From contig NZ_JARESE010000010.1 of assembly GCF_029076845.1 (NCBI RefSeq), forward strand, positions 124,001 to 188,000: a stretch of DNA of 64,000 nucleotides, given 5' to 3'. The notes under the pieces were generated by a model, which saw only the letters and a list, made by a program, of their open reading frames with translations, was not told the origin of the DNA and did not search any database. Positions 9,233 through 17,800 of this stretch are shown piece after piece (within the stretch, counting starts at the first letter, position 1; every line of letters starts with the position of its first letter). The position numbers were made by a program, and so were the translations under genes. This DNA comes from Novosphingobium album (ex Liu et al. 2023) (GTDB lineage Bacteria > Pseudomonadota > Alphaproteobacteria > Sphingomonadales > Sphingomonadaceae).

Positions 9233-9593
9233 GAAATTTCCTGCGATTTGCCGCAAGTTTATAAGCATACGGCGCAACTATCTAAAAACGCTTGATCGAC
9301 GATCGCAAAATGCTCGCCTACGCTTTCACCTTGCCCTGTCTGAATCGGGGGTTAACCACCGAAGCACCGATAAGGCGTTGCACGGGGGGGGCATCACCGC
9401 TAAGGAAAGCCGGAAAACGGGGCGAGAAGACAAACAGCCCCACAGTTGTCCTTGGGATTTCGCACCCAGAATGGATAGCTGACAGCCGTCAGGGTGGTAA
9501 TTTTGGGTTTCGTCATGGGCTTTGCCGGCGCGCTTCGCCCATGGGCGCCTCGGGACTTGCCTCGGGGCTAACGTTATGGAGTGATGCGTCAGA
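9233..9593 (+). other. Intergenic region with divergent promoters; no gene seen
   Basis: 361 bases between the secreted-protein gene and tonB. The left part is relatively AT-rich (TTTATAAGC, CTATCTAAAAAC). It contains small palindromes at 9294-9304 (GATCGACGATC) and 9536-9547 (CGCCCATGGGCG) and a direct repeat of GCCTCGGG near 9550. It should hold the tonB promoter. No clear Fur box or RNA gene could be recognised. Confidence 0.5.
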
Positions 9594-10250
9594 ATGGCTT
9601 ACGCTGACCAGTCGATGAGCGGTAACAAGATTACCGCGCTTATCATCGTTGCCTTGATACATATCTTCGTCGGATACGCGCTTGTCACGGGGCTCGCCTA
9701 TGAGGCGGCCAAGAAGGTCATGCAGAAGGTGACCACCGTCGACATCAAGGAAGAGGTGAAGAAGGAAGAACCTCCGCCACCCCCTCCGAAGCAGGAACAG
9801 GCTCCGCCGCCGCCTATCGCGCCGCCGGTCAAGATCAACGTGGCCACTACGCCGCCGCCGATCACGACGGTGACGACGGCGCCGCCGCCGCCTCCGACAA
9901 TCATCCTCGCGCCGCCGGCGCCGGTGCCGGCTCCGCCGCCGCCGCCGCCCAAGGGCCCCAGCGCCGCCGCACAGCCGAGGGGCAATCCCGCGAGCTGGGC
10001 CACCGCCAACGACTATCCCGCACGCGCTCTGCGTGAGGAACGGACCGGCACCACCGGATTCCGCGTCACGGTGGGTACCGATGGCCGTGTGATCGATTGT
10101 CAGATCACCAGCTCCAGCGGCCATGCCGATCTTGACCAGGCCACGTGCGACAACGTTCGTCGCCGCGCCCGCTTCAAGCCGGCAATGGAAAACGGCGAGC
10201 CGGTGCAGGGCTCCTATTCGAACCGAATCCGCTGGGTCATCCCCGAGTGA
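9594..10250 (+). CDS. tonB: Energy-transducing protein TonB
   Basis: A 218-residue inner-membrane protein that passes proton-motive energy to outer-membrane receptors. A single transmembrane helix (about residues 13-33, ITALIIVALIHIFVGYALV) is followed by a Lys/Glu stretch and a Pro-rich periplasmic spacer (about 58-135, with PPPPPPK and related runs). The C-terminal TonB domain (about 138-218) has the conserved YPARALREERTGTTGFRVTV. First gene of the tonB-exbB-exbD-exbD cluster, 72 bases before exbB. The two TonB-dependent receptors in this window are likely clients. Confidence 0.93.
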   Translation: MAYADQSMSGNKITALIIVALIHIFVGYALVTGLAYEAAKKVMQKVTTVDIKEEVKKEEPPPPPPKQEQAPPPPIAPPVKINVATTPPPITTVTTAPPPPPTIILAPPAPVPAPPPPPPKGPSAAAQPRGNPASWATANDYPARALREERTGTTGFRVTVGTDGRVIDCQITSSSGHADLDQATCDNVRRRARFKPAMENGEPVQGSYSNRIRWVIPE

Positions 10251-10322
10251 TTTTCTTGACGGCGATCCGCGGCATGAGCGGGTCGCCTTTTTCTGTCGTT
10301 TCTTCTTGAGAGGACCATTCGC

Positions 10323-11096
10323 ATGCTTATCCTTGATCTCCTCGCCGCCGGCACGCAGGCTGCGCCGCAGAACAAATTCGGCTTCCTGGAAGCCCTTGAG
10401 CAGGGCGGCTTCATTGCCTACGCCACGGTCATCATCCTTGGCATCATGTCTTTCGGCTCGTTCTACATCCTCTTCACCAAGTGGTTCGAACAGTCGAAGC
10501 TGCTGCGCCAGTATCGCGAGATCCGCGCCTCGTTCTGGAAGGCCCCGACGCTGCGCGAAGGCGCCGCCAAGCTCGACAAGAACAGCGCCTGGCGCCAGCT
10601 CGTCGACGACGGCATCGCCGCCGAAGACCAGCACGCCAAGATGACCGACGCTCTCGAAGCGCATGACTGGCTGCACGGCTCGCTGGCCCGTTCGGAAGCG
10701 ACGATCAACGCCCGCCTCTCCTCGGGCCTGCCGTTCCTCGCCACCGTCGGCGCGACCGCGCCGTTCATCGGTCTGTTCGGTACCGTCGTCGGCATCTACC
10801 GCGCGCTCATCGCCATCGGCCTTGCCGGTTCGGCCTCGATCGACAAGGTCGCCGGCCCGGTCGGTGAAGCTCTGATCATGACCGCGCTCGGTCTGCTCGT
10901 CGCCGTTCCGGCGGTGCTGGCCTACAACTACCTGCAGGCGCGCAACAAGACGATCTCGGGTCTGCTCACCGGCTTCTCGAACGACGTGCTGGCCAACATC
11001 ACCTCGAAGGGTGCCGTCAAGCCTGCGGTCGTGACCGCGCCGGCCAAGCCCGCCGCTGCCCCGGCCAAGCCCGCGGCGGCTCCGGCCAAGCCGTAA
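10323..11096 (+). CDS. exbB: Biopolymer transport protein ExbB (MotA/TolQ/ExbB family)
   Basis: A 257-residue proton-channel subunit of the TonB motor. Three membrane segments are visible: near residues 35-58 (ATVIILGIMSFGSFYIL), 140-165 (FLATVGATAPFIGLFGTVVG) and 180-210 (EALIMTALGLLVAVPAVLAYNYL); the last two carry the family signature. Unusually, the C-terminus is a tail of repeated Ala-Pro-Ala-Lys-Pro units encoded by 21-bp tandem repeats (11037-11093). A GAGAGGA ribosome site precedes the ATG. Followed by two exbD genes. Confidence 0.94.
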   Translation: MLILDLLAAGTQAAPQNKFGFLEALEQGGFIAYATVIILGIMSFGSFYILFTKWFEQSKLLRQYREIRASFWKAPTLREGAAKLDKNSAWRQLVDDGIAAEDQHAKMTDALEAHDWLHGSLARSEATINARLSSGLPFLATVGATAPFIGLFGTVVGIYRALIAIGLAGSASIDKVAGPVGEALIMTALGLLVAVPAVLAYNYLQARNKTISGLLTGFSNDVLANITSKGAVKPAVVTAPAKPAAAPAKPAAAPAKP

Positions 11097-11111
11097 ACAG
11101 GAGGACAGGAC

Positions 11112-11137
11112 GGGCGGTGGCGCAACATCCACCGCCG
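11112..11137 (+). other. Intercistronic hairpin between exbB and exbD
   Basis: GGCGGTGG at 11113-11120 pairs with CCACCGCC at 11129-11136, extendable by flanking GAC/GTC bases, in the 125-base gap between exbB and the first exbD. There is no T-run, so it is not an intrinsic terminator. It could stabilise the upstream tonB-exbB mRNA and so favour ExbB over ExbD, which are needed in unequal amounts; that role is inference. Confidence 0.4.
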
Positions 11138-11221
11138 TCCCGTGGAGTTTAAAGCGACGGACCGATGCATGCGGGCCCGTCGCCCTCTCCTCCGAGGCAA
11201 CGCAAGGATTAGGACAACACT

Positions 11222-11758
11222 ATGGCGATTTCTACAGGCGGCGACGGAGGTGGGGAGACCCCGATGTCCGACATCAACACCACGCCGCTCGTCGACGTGA
11301 TGCTGGTTCTGCTCATCATCTTCCTGATCGCGGTCCCCGTCGCGATCCAGACCATCGAGAAGTTGCGCATCCCGATCATCGTTTCGCAGGAATCGAAGGA
11401 CAAGGTCGAGAACCTGCTGCTTACGGTCTCCACCACCGACAGCGCGGGTCGCAGCGCCGGCGAACCCGGCTTCGAGGGGGCATCGCGCAACGGTGAATGC
11501 CGCGTCTATTTCAACAACGTGACGCCGGTGAGTTCGGAAGAACTGCGCGACCAGGCGTTCAAGCGGCTTGATGCCATCGTCAAGCGCGCGGGCGGCCCGG
11601 AAGCGCTGAAGGCCAACCCGGACCAGGTTCCCCAGGTGCATATCCGCGGTGACGTGGAAGCGCCGTGGCGCTGCGTGGCGGGTGCCATCTACAACGTACA
11701 GATCTCGGGCTATCCGACCGTGGGCTTCATCTCGAACCCCGTCGACCCGAACGGCTGA
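11222..11758 (+). CDS. exbD: Biopolymer transport protein ExbD, first copy
   Basis: A 178-residue partner of ExbB. The N-terminal membrane helix contains the essential Asp ([20 protein letters not shown], about residues 16-35), which takes part in proton transfer. The periplasmic domain is longer than in the second copy, with a Gly/Ser-rich insertion near residues 75-100 and two Cys (NGECRVYF and APWRCVAGA) that could form a disulfide. ExbD-type [15 protein letters not shown] closes the protein. Linked to exbB and to a second exbD 33 bases downstream. Confidence 0.92.
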   Translation: MAISTGGDGGGETPMSDINTTPLVDVMLVLLIIFLIAVPVAIQTIEKLRIPIIVSQESKDKVENLLLTVSTTDSAGRSAGEPGFEGASRNGECRVYFNNVTPVSSEELRDQAFKRLDAIVKRAGGPEALKANPDQVPQVHIRGDVEAPWRCVAGAIYNVQISGYPTVGFISNPVDPNG

Positions 11759-11791
11759 CGCAACGGCCGCAGGAAAACAGGAGTACATCCC

Positions 11792-12226
11792 ATGGCAATG
11801 TCAGGCGGCAAGGACGACGGCTCGCCGATGATGGACATGAACACGACGCCGCTGATCGACGTCATGCTCGTGCTCCTCATCATGTTCATTATCACGATCC
11901 CCGTCGCAACCCACTCGATCGACATCGATCTGCCGGTGGCCACGCCACCGACGGACACGCCTCCCCCCGTCGATCCGGTGAAGAACAAGGTCGTGATCAC
12001 CCCGGACAACAAGATCCTGTGGAACGGCAATCCGGTTGACGGCTCGACGCTGCTCGGCCTGCTCAAGGAATCGCTGAACTACCCGGTCGAGCCGGAACTG
12101 CAGTTCCAGCCCGACGCGCAGGCCAGCTATGACCTTTCGGCCCAGGTCCTCAACATCATCAAGGGCTCGCAGGTCACCAAGTTCGGCTTCGTCGGCAACG
12201 AGCAATTTTCGGAATTCGGCAAGTAA
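11792..12226 (+). CDS. exbD: Biopolymer transport protein ExbD, second copy
   Basis: A 144-residue ExbD paralogue with the same membrane motif ([19 protein letters not shown], Asp conserved) and a compact periplasmic domain that ends VTKFGFVGNEQF. It lacks the insertion and Cys pair of the first copy. An AGGAG lies eight bases before the ATG. Two adjacent exbD genes after exbB may give alternative or mixed ExbD dimers in the motor. A strong terminator follows the gene. Confidence 0.93.
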   Translation: MAMSGGKDDGSPMMDMNTTPLIDVMLVLLIMFIITIPVATHSIDIDLPVATPPTDTPPPVDPVKNKVVITPDNKILWNGNPVDGSTLLGLLKESLNYPVEPELQFQPDAQASYDLSAQVLNIIKGSQVTKFGFVGNEQFSEFGK

Positions 12227-12261
12227 GCCAAAGACCGATCGGGCCTCTTGCGAAGGCCATC

Positions 12262-12291
12262 AAGGGGCGGAGCGATCCGCCCCTTTTCTTT
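12262..12291 (+). terminator. Rho-independent terminator of the tonB-exb operon
   Basis: A perfect 10-bp stem (AAGGGGCGGA at 12262-12271 with TCCGCCCCTT at 12276-12285), loop GCGA, followed by TTCTTTT. It lies 35 bases after the second exbD stop. Confidence 0.88.
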
Positions 12292-12541
12292 TGGCGATGA
12301 CCAGGCTTGCCGCTTCGGCGGTCAGCGGTGGCGGGAAGAAGCGGGGGGCAAGCGGGGGGCAAGCGCCTCCCATAACCCTCACCCCAACTGGCGCGAGGGA
12401 TGCTGAAACAAGTTCAGCGTGTCGTGTTGGAATCTTGATGTCTCGGGATAGGGCCGAGCGAGCAGGATAGGGCCAAGCCGGCCTGCCCGGATGTCTGGCC
12501 CGCCATGATCGCGAGCTTGCGTACGCAAAAGGCCTCCCCCC
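12292..12541. other. Intergenic region with small repeats; no gene seen
   Basis: 250 bases downstream of the convergent tonB-exb operon and helicase gene. It holds a two-copy tandem 11-mer GCGGGGGGCAA near 12341-12362, a hairpin GCTGAA/TTCAGC at 12402-12418 (AAACAAG-type loop) and a direct repeat GATAGGGCC (near 12448 and 12468). No open frame resembles a protein. Confidence 0.45.
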
Positions 12542-14992
12542 TCAATCCTCCGCCACCGGATCGGGACGCATCGCCAGCGAGGCGAGCGTCTCCGCCTCCG
12601 CCAGCAGTTCGTCGTCGGCCGCGCCCGAAGGCAGGCTTTCGCGGCCGATCATCGAGAGTACCGGTACCGAGAGCGGGCTGATCCGGTCGAGATGGACGTG
12701 GTCGATCTCGCGCGCGGCACGGTCGAGCAGGTCGGCCACGCGGGCGACATCGGTCATGCGCGCGCGCGCATCGGCCCAGGCCGCCTGGATCAGCAAGTGG
12801 TCCGGCTCGTACTTGCGCAGCACATCGAAGATCAGGTCGGTCGAGAAGGTGACTTGCCGGCCGGACTTGCGCTTGCCGGGGTGCTGCCGCTCGACCAGCC
12901 CGGAGATCACCGCGACTTCGCGAAAGGCCCGCCGCAGCAAGTAGGATTGCTGCACCCAGTCCACGAATTCATGCGTGAGGATATCCGGCGAGAGCATCGC
13001 CGCCGGATCATCCACCGGCTTCATCCCCCAGACCGCGAGCGTATAGTCGGTGGCGACGAAGCCCAGCGGCCCCAGCCCGCGATCCTCCATGCGCCGGGTG
13101 ATGAGCATTCCGAGCGACTGGTTCGCGTTCCACCCCTCGAACGTGTAATAGGTCGTATAGGCCAGCCCGAGGTGCGGAAAGCTTTCGACCAGCAGCCGGC
13201 CGGGCGCGGGCAGGTGCGAGCGCCAGTCCTGCACTTCCAGCCATTCGCGCACGTCGTCGGGAAACCGCGCCCAGCCCGCGCGATCGGCCAGCAAGGCGCG
13301 CACCCGGTCGGCCAGGTGGGTGGAGATCGGCATCCGCTGGCCCATATAGCTGGGGATCGTCGCCGAGCGGCGGGCCGCGCGCACGATCAGTTCCAGATCG
13401 CGCAGCGCCTCCACTTCCAGGTCGAGCCCGGCGAAGCGGAAGGTGTCGCCGGGCTTGAGGCTGGCACCGAACTGCTCCTCCACCCGGCCGAGCGAGCGTC
13501 CGTTGCGAAAGCGCACGTCGAGCATCTCGGCATCGACGATGATCCCGGCATTGAGCCGATGGCGCGCGGCCTGTTCGGGATGCGCCAGTCGCCAGCGGCC
13601 GTCCCGCTCGCGCACGATCCGCCTGAACTTCTCGTAGGAGCGCAGCGCGTAGCCCCCGGTCGCGACGAAATCGAGCACGCGGGCGAACGCCGCCCCGTCC
13701 ACCCAGGCATAGGCCAGCGACGAGCGCACTTCGGCCAGCAGGTCCGCCTCGTGGAACGGCCCGGCGCAAGCGCAGGCCATGACGTGCTGCGCCAGCACGT
13801 CGAGCCCGCCGGGGCGGAAATCCTCGCCATCGCGCTGCCCTTCCTCCACCGCCTGCACCGCCGCCATGGCCTCCAGGAATTCGAAGCGGTTGCCGGGCAC
13901 CAGCAACGCCTCGCTCGGCTGGTCGAGCCGATGGTTGGCGCGGCCGATCCGCTGGAGCAGGCGCGAGGAACCCTTGGGCGCGCCCATCTGCACGACCAGG
14001 TCGATATCGCCCCAGTCGACACCCAGGTCGAGGCTGGCGGTGCACACCAGCGCGCGCAGTTCGCCGCGCGCCATCGCCCCTTCCACCTTGCGCCGCGCCT
14101 CCTTCGACAGTGAGCCGTGGTGAATGCCGATCGGCAAGTGGTCATCATTGGCCGACCACAATTGCTGGAAGATATATTCGGCCAGAAAGCGCGTGTTGGT
14201 GAACACCAGCGTGGTGCGGTGCGCGCGGATGCGATCGTAAAGCTGCGGGATCGCCCAGGTGGCGGCATGGCCGCTCCACGGGATGCGCTCCTCGGTGGGG
14301 AGCAGCAGCGCGACATGTGGATCGGCGCCCTTCTCGCCCATGACGAGCGCGACCGTGTCGATCTCTCCCCAAGGCGCCAGCCAGCCGCGAAAGGCATCCG
14401 GGTCGGCCAGCGTGGCCGATAGCCCGACCCGCCGCAGCCCCGGCGCGATCGCTTGCAGCCGCGCCAGCGACAAGGCGAGCAAGTCGCCGCGCTTGCCGGT
14501 AGCAAAAGCGTGGATCTCGTCGATGACGATGCGTTGCAGGCCCGCGAACATCGCCGCCGCTTCGGGATAGCTGAGCAGCAGCGAAAGCGATTCGGGCGTC
14601 GTCAGCAGCACATGCGGCGGGCGCGCGCGCTGGCGGGCCTTGCGGTCCGACGGGGTATCGCCGCTGCGCGTCTCGATGCGGATCGGCAGGCCCATCTCGG
14701 CCACCGGCGTCAGCAGGTTGCGCTGGACATCGTGCGCCAGCGCCTTGAGCGGCGAGACATAAAGCGTGTGCAGGCCATCGGGCGGCGCGGCGCCGGCCAG
14801 CCGCGAGGGGCAGAAAGCCGCCAGCGTGGGCAGGAACCCCGCCAGCGTCTTGCCCGCGCCGGTATCGGCCACCAGCAGCGCGTGGCGGCCGGCATCGGCG
14901 GCCGTGAGCATATCCGCCTGATGCCGGCGCACACGCCAGCCCCGGCAGGCGAACCAGCGGTCGATCTCGGGCGGGATGGCGGCGGCGGTCAT
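12542..14992 (-). CDS. Ligase-associated DEXH-box DNA helicase (Lhr-like)
   Basis: An 816-residue superfamily 2 helicase. Walker A ADTGAGKT lies at residues 43-50, DEIH near 156, SATLADPD in motif III, and motif VI-like LLQRIGRANHRL. A C-terminal Lhr-type region follows, including QQSYLLRRAFREVAVISGLVERQHPGK. The family is the 'ligase-associated DNA damage response' helicase, normally encoded with an ATP-dependent DNA ligase, an exonuclease and the PdeM phosphoesterase. None of those partners is adjacent here. I chose the ATG at 14992 (MTAAAIPPEID) over one ten codons upstream on family grounds. Confidence 0.92.
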   Translation of the reverse strand: MTAAAIPPEIDRWFACRGWRVRRHQADMLTAADAGRHALLVADTGAGKTLAGFLPTLAAFCPSRLAGAAPPDGLHTLYVSPLKALAHDVQRNLLTPVAEMGLPIRIETRSGDTPSDRKARQRARPPHVLLTTPESLSLLLSYPEAAAMFAGLQRIVIDEIHAFATGKRGDLLALSLARLQAIAPGLRRVGLSATLADPDAFRGWLAPWGEIDTVALVMGEKGADPHVALLLPTEERIPWSGHAATWAIPQLYDRIRAHRTTLVFTNTRFLAEYIFQQLWSANDDHLPIGIHHGSLSKEARRKVEGAMARGELRALVCTASLDLGVDWGDIDLVVQMGAPKGSSRLLQRIGRANHRLDQPSEALLVPGNRFEFLEAMAAVQAVEEGQRDGEDFRPGGLDVLAQHVMACACAGPFHEADLLAEVRSSLAYAWVDGAAFARVLDFVATGGYALRSYEKFRRIVRERDGRWRLAHPEQAARHRLNAGIIVDAEMLDVRFRNGRSLGRVEEQFGASLKPGDTFRFAGLDLEVEALRDLELIVRAARRSATIPSYMGQRMPISTHLADRVRALLADRAGWARFPDDVREWLEVQDWRSHLPAPGRLLVESFPHLGLAYTTYYTFEGWNANQSLGMLITRRMEDRGLGPLGFVATDYTLAVWGMKPVDDPAAMLSPDILTHEFVDWVQQSYLLRRAFREVAVISGLVERQHPGKRKSGRQVTFSTDLIFDVLRKYEPDHLLIQAAWADARARMTDVARVADLLDRAAREIDHVHLDRISPLSVPVLSMIGRESLPSGAADDELLAEAETLASLAMRPDPVAED

Positions 14993-15256
14993 GGCCTGGG
15001 CTCGTGGCTGGGCCGTCAACACATAAGCGGCATGGCGCGCGAAGCAACCGGCGCGGCCCTTCCCGCGCGCATCCCCCCGTTCCTCCCTGCCCTCTTCCCC
15101 GCTTGCGTCGGAACGCCGTGTTTACGCGCCGGGCCGGGGATCACTTGCCCGCTCCGCTTCGTTTCAAGCCTACCGGAAGGGCGAAGACGGATTTGCCTCT
15201 GCATTGGGCAGGAACACCCCGCCCGTCCGCTTCCGGCAATCGAATGGAGAATACCG

Positions 15257-16177
15257 ATGAACGATCGTGATCGTCACAGCCAGCAGGGCCGCCAGCCGAA
15301 CCAGGGCGGCGGATATGGCAACGACTTCTACGACGGCCCGCGCCAGCAGAACCAGTTTGCCGAAGGGGCAAGGCAAGCCGGTTCCGACTGGCGGGACCAT
15401 GGGCAACGCGGCCAGCGATCGCCGGGCCAGATGGGCAGCGCCTATGACGGCAATTTCCAGGCCTCGCAGCCCTATGCGGACGAGCAGCGGCGCATCGCCA
15501 GCGCGTCCGAGGCGGATTACCGCGAGGACCGCGGCGGTTATGCGCGCGAGCAGCGCGGTTATCGCGGCGCCTATCCCGCACGCGACCAGGATGAAGGCTA
15601 TCGCGGCGATTTCTCCAGCTTCACCGGCGCGGACTATGGCGGCAGGGACTTCTACGCCAGTCGCGGCCGGGGCTATGCGGCCAGCGCTTACCAGCCCGGG
15701 CTTGGCGGCTATGGCCAGCGCACGGCGTCGGACTATGGCGAATGGCGCGCCTATGGCGAGCAGCGCGGCTTCCTGGAGCGCGCCGGCGACGAGATCGCGA
15801 GCTGGTTCGGCGACGAAGATGCCGCGCGGCGCCGCGAGCAGGACCATTCGGGCCGGGGCCCGGCGGACTACACCCGCTCCGACGAGCGTATCCGCGAGGA
15901 TGCCAACGACCGGCTGACGCATGACCGCAATGTCGATGCCCGCAATGTCACCGTCGCGGTCAGCAACGGCGAAGTGACGCTGAGCGGCACGGTCGACACG
16001 CGCCAGGCCAAGCGCCGGGCGGAAGACGTGGTCGACCAGATTCCCGGCGTTCGCCACGTGCAGAACAACCTGCGCGTGGACGACGGCGCGCGGACCGGCA
16101 CGGGCGCGAACCTTGCCGCCACCGGCACTGGCCGCGCGGCGACGGGCACGTCACGCGTGACCGAAAAGACCGGCTGA
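15257..16177 (+). CDS. BON-domain protein with low-complexity Gly/Tyr/Arg-rich N-terminus
   Basis: A 306-residue protein without a signal peptide. The first 200 residues or so are low-complexity (Gln, Gly, Tyr, Arg, Asp; repeats such as RGYRGAY and GYGQR). A short SWFGDEDAARRREQ block comes next, then one BON domain (about 218-280: DRLTHDRNVDARNVTV, GEVTLSGTVDTRQAK, and the closing IPGVRHVQNNL). BON domains bind lipids or surfaces and are common in osmotic and envelope-stress proteins. The ATG at 15257 is preceded by GGAG; the open frame extends far upstream but is antisense to the helicase gene there. Confidence 0.8.
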   Translation: MNDRDRHSQQGRQPNQGGGYGNDFYDGPRQQNQFAEGARQAGSDWRDHGQRGQRSPGQMGSAYDGNFQASQPYADEQRRIASASEADYREDRGGYAREQRGYRGAYPARDQDEGYRGDFSSFTGADYGGRDFYASRGRGYAASAYQPGLGGYGQRTASDYGEWRAYGEQRGFLERAGDEIASWFGDEDAARRREQDHSGRGPADYTRSDERIREDANDRLTHDRNVDARNVTVAVSNGEVTLSGTVDTRQAKRRAEDVVDQIPGVRHVQNNLRVDDGARTGTGANLAATGTGRAATGTSRVTEKTG

Positions 16178-16205
16178 CGCGGGTTTCGGCCATTCGGCCT
16201 CACGG

Positions 16206-16237
16206 AAAGGGGGAGCCTGCGGGCTCCCCCTTTTTTT
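16206..16237 (+). terminator. Strong Rho-independent terminator
   Basis: A perfect 12-bp stem: 16206-16217 (AAAGGGGGAGCC) with 16222-16233, loop TGCG, ending in a seven-T run that partly belongs to the stem. It follows the BON-domain gene. Confidence 0.92.
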
Positions 16238-16272
16238 GGTGTGGAGTGCCAACCCAGCCGACTGGGGCCTTT

Positions 16273-16301
16273 ATCCTCCCCCAGCAGGGGGGGGGGAGGA
16301 T
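16273..16301. repeat. Hairpin with a ten-G run
   Basis: ATCCTCCCCC (16273-16282), AGCA, then ten consecutive G and AGGAT. It is a small inverted repeat upstream of the MgtC/DUF4010 gene. The homopolymer is prone to slippage, and its exact length may be uncertain in an assembly. Confidence 0.5.
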
Positions 16302-16392
16302 CTTGGTCCGGCCCTGTGCCGCCCATGCGAATCACGCTTGTCCCCTGCCCCGGCATGGCGGATGAGCGGCCTGTCACTGCCAACAGGATGCC

Positions 16393-17664
16393 ATGGCCGC
16401 GCATTTCGATCCCACCCACCTGACCGGCGTTGCCATGGGGCTTGGCCTGGGGCTGCTCATCGGCCTGCAACGCGGCTGGGCCTTGCGCGAAAGCGCCGAC
16501 GGATCGCGCTTTGCCGGCATCCGCACTTTCGCGCTGATGGGCCTTGCCGGCGGGATCGGCGGGATGCTCTATGACCGCTATCGCGGGCCGGCGACCGTGC
16601 TGATCGCGGCGGCCAGCCTGCTGGTCGTGCTCGGCTATGAGCGGGCCAGCCGCAAGGGCGGCGACATCAGCGGCACATCGGGCATGGTCGCGCTGCTGAC
16701 GCTGGCCTGCGGCTTCCTGGTGGGCAGTGGCGAGCGGCTGCTGGGCACCAGCGTGGCGGCGGTCATGGTGCTGCTGCTGGCCATGCGCAGCCAGCTCCAT
16801 CGCTGGGTCAGCCATCTGACGCAGGCCGAAGTGCTTTCGATCGCGCGCTTCGCGGTGATCGCGCTGGTGATCCTGCCGCTGCTGCCCGACGCCTATTTCG
16901 GCCCCTACGATGCGTGGAACCCGCACCAGCTATGGATGGTGGTGGTGATGGTTTCGGGCTTTTCCTTCGCCGGATACTTCGCCGCCAAGCTGCTGGGCCC
17001 ATCGCGCGGGATCATCGCGACGGCGGCGGCCGGCTCGGTGGTGTCTTCCACCGCCGTCACCGGCTCGCTGGCGACGCGGATGAAGGCCGGGGACACGGAT
17101 CTGGCGATCACCGCCGCCGCGATCAGCGCGGCATCGGTGGTCATGTTCCTGCGCGTGCTGACGCTGAGCGCGGCGCTGGCGCCGATCGCCCTGGCCGAGC
17201 TGGCCCGGCTGGTGGCGCCGGGGATCGTCGTGAGCCTTGCCACGACCGCGTGGTACTTGCGCATGGCGCGCAACGAGCCGCCAGCGGTCCAGCACGAGCC
17301 GATGAAAGTGCGCAATCCCTTCGATCTCGGCCCGGCGTTGCTGCTGACGCTGCTGGTCATGGGGCTGACCGTGCTGGCGCACTGGGTGCTGGATCGCTTC
17401 GGCGACCGCGAGCTGGCGCTGGTGCTGGCGATATCGGGAACGGTCGACGTCGATTCGGCGATCATCACGCTGGGCGGCCTGCCGCGCGGCACGATCCCGG
17501 CGGCCACTGCCGGGCTGGTGCTGGCCGTGCCGGTGGTGCTCAACACGCTGTTCAAGGCCGCGATATGCGTGACCATCGGCGGCTGGAAACGCGGCCGCCA
17601 CGGCGCGCTGCCCCTGGTGGCCAGCGCCGCCGTGATCGGCGTGAGCTACCTGTTCGCCGCCTGA
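16393..17664 (+). CDS. MgtC/SapB-DUF4010 family integral membrane protein
   Basis: A 423-residue polytopic inner-membrane protein with about 12 hydrophobic segments. The N-terminal 140 residues resemble the MgtC/SapB domain (GLGLGLLIGLQRGWAL, GSRFAGIRTFALMGLAGG). The rest matches DUF4010 (VSSTAVTGSLATRMK, GTVDVDSAIITLGGLPRG). No transport activity has been firmly assigned to this combined family, and a magnesium link based on the MgtC name would be a guess. It stands alone, just upstream of the MITE-like repeat at 17676-17800. Confidence 0.85.
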   Translation: MAAHFDPTHLTGVAMGLGLGLLIGLQRGWALRESADGSRFAGIRTFALMGLAGGIGGMLYDRYRGPATVLIAAASLLVVLGYERASRKGGDISGTSGMVALLTLACGFLVGSGERLLGTSVAAVMVLLLAMRSQLHRWVSHLTQAEVLSIARFAVIALVILPLLPDAYFGPYDAWNPHQLWMVVVMVSGFSFAGYFAAKLLGPSRGIIATAAAGSVVSSTAVTGSLATRMKAGDTDLAITAAAISAASVVMFLRVLTLSAALAPIALAELARLVAPGIVVSLATTAWYLRMARNEPPAVQHEPMKVRNPFDLGPALLLTLLVMGLTVLAHWVLDRFGDRELALVLAISGTVDVDSAIITLGGLPRGTIPAATAGLVLAVPVVLNTLFKAAICVTIGGWKRGRHGALPLVASAAVIGVSYLFAA

Positions 17665-17675
17665 GCGGCAGACCC

Positions 17676-17800
17676 AGAGCGTGATCGCGCTGGGAAGCGG
17701 CGGGACGCTTTTGGGCGCTTGCCGCGTCGCTCACTATGCTCGGCATGGCTCGCCAAAATCGACTCCGTCCCCGCGCATCAGCCTGAGACGATCACGCTCT
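17676..17800. repeat. MITE-like element with 12-bp terminal inverted repeats
   Basis: AGAGCGTGATCG at 17676-17687 is exactly inverted as CGATCACGCTCT at 17789-17800. The 101-bp interior has no coding potential. The element begins 12 bases after one stop codon, and its right end supplies two bases of the stop codon (CTA on the plus strand, 17799-17801) of the convergent phosphoglucomutase gene. Size and ends suggest a nonautonomous miniature element or an intergenic repeat family; no transposase is nearby. Confidence 0.65.

Noticed and set aside
9760..9960. Pro-rich repetitive DNA in tonB as a phase-variable repeat
   Set aside because: The codons vary (CCT, CCG, CCC) and there is no regular unit; this is the normal TonB spacer.
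12341..12365. Possible CRISPR or satellite repeat
   Set aside because: Only two adjacent copies of an 11-mer; no spacers and no cas genes.
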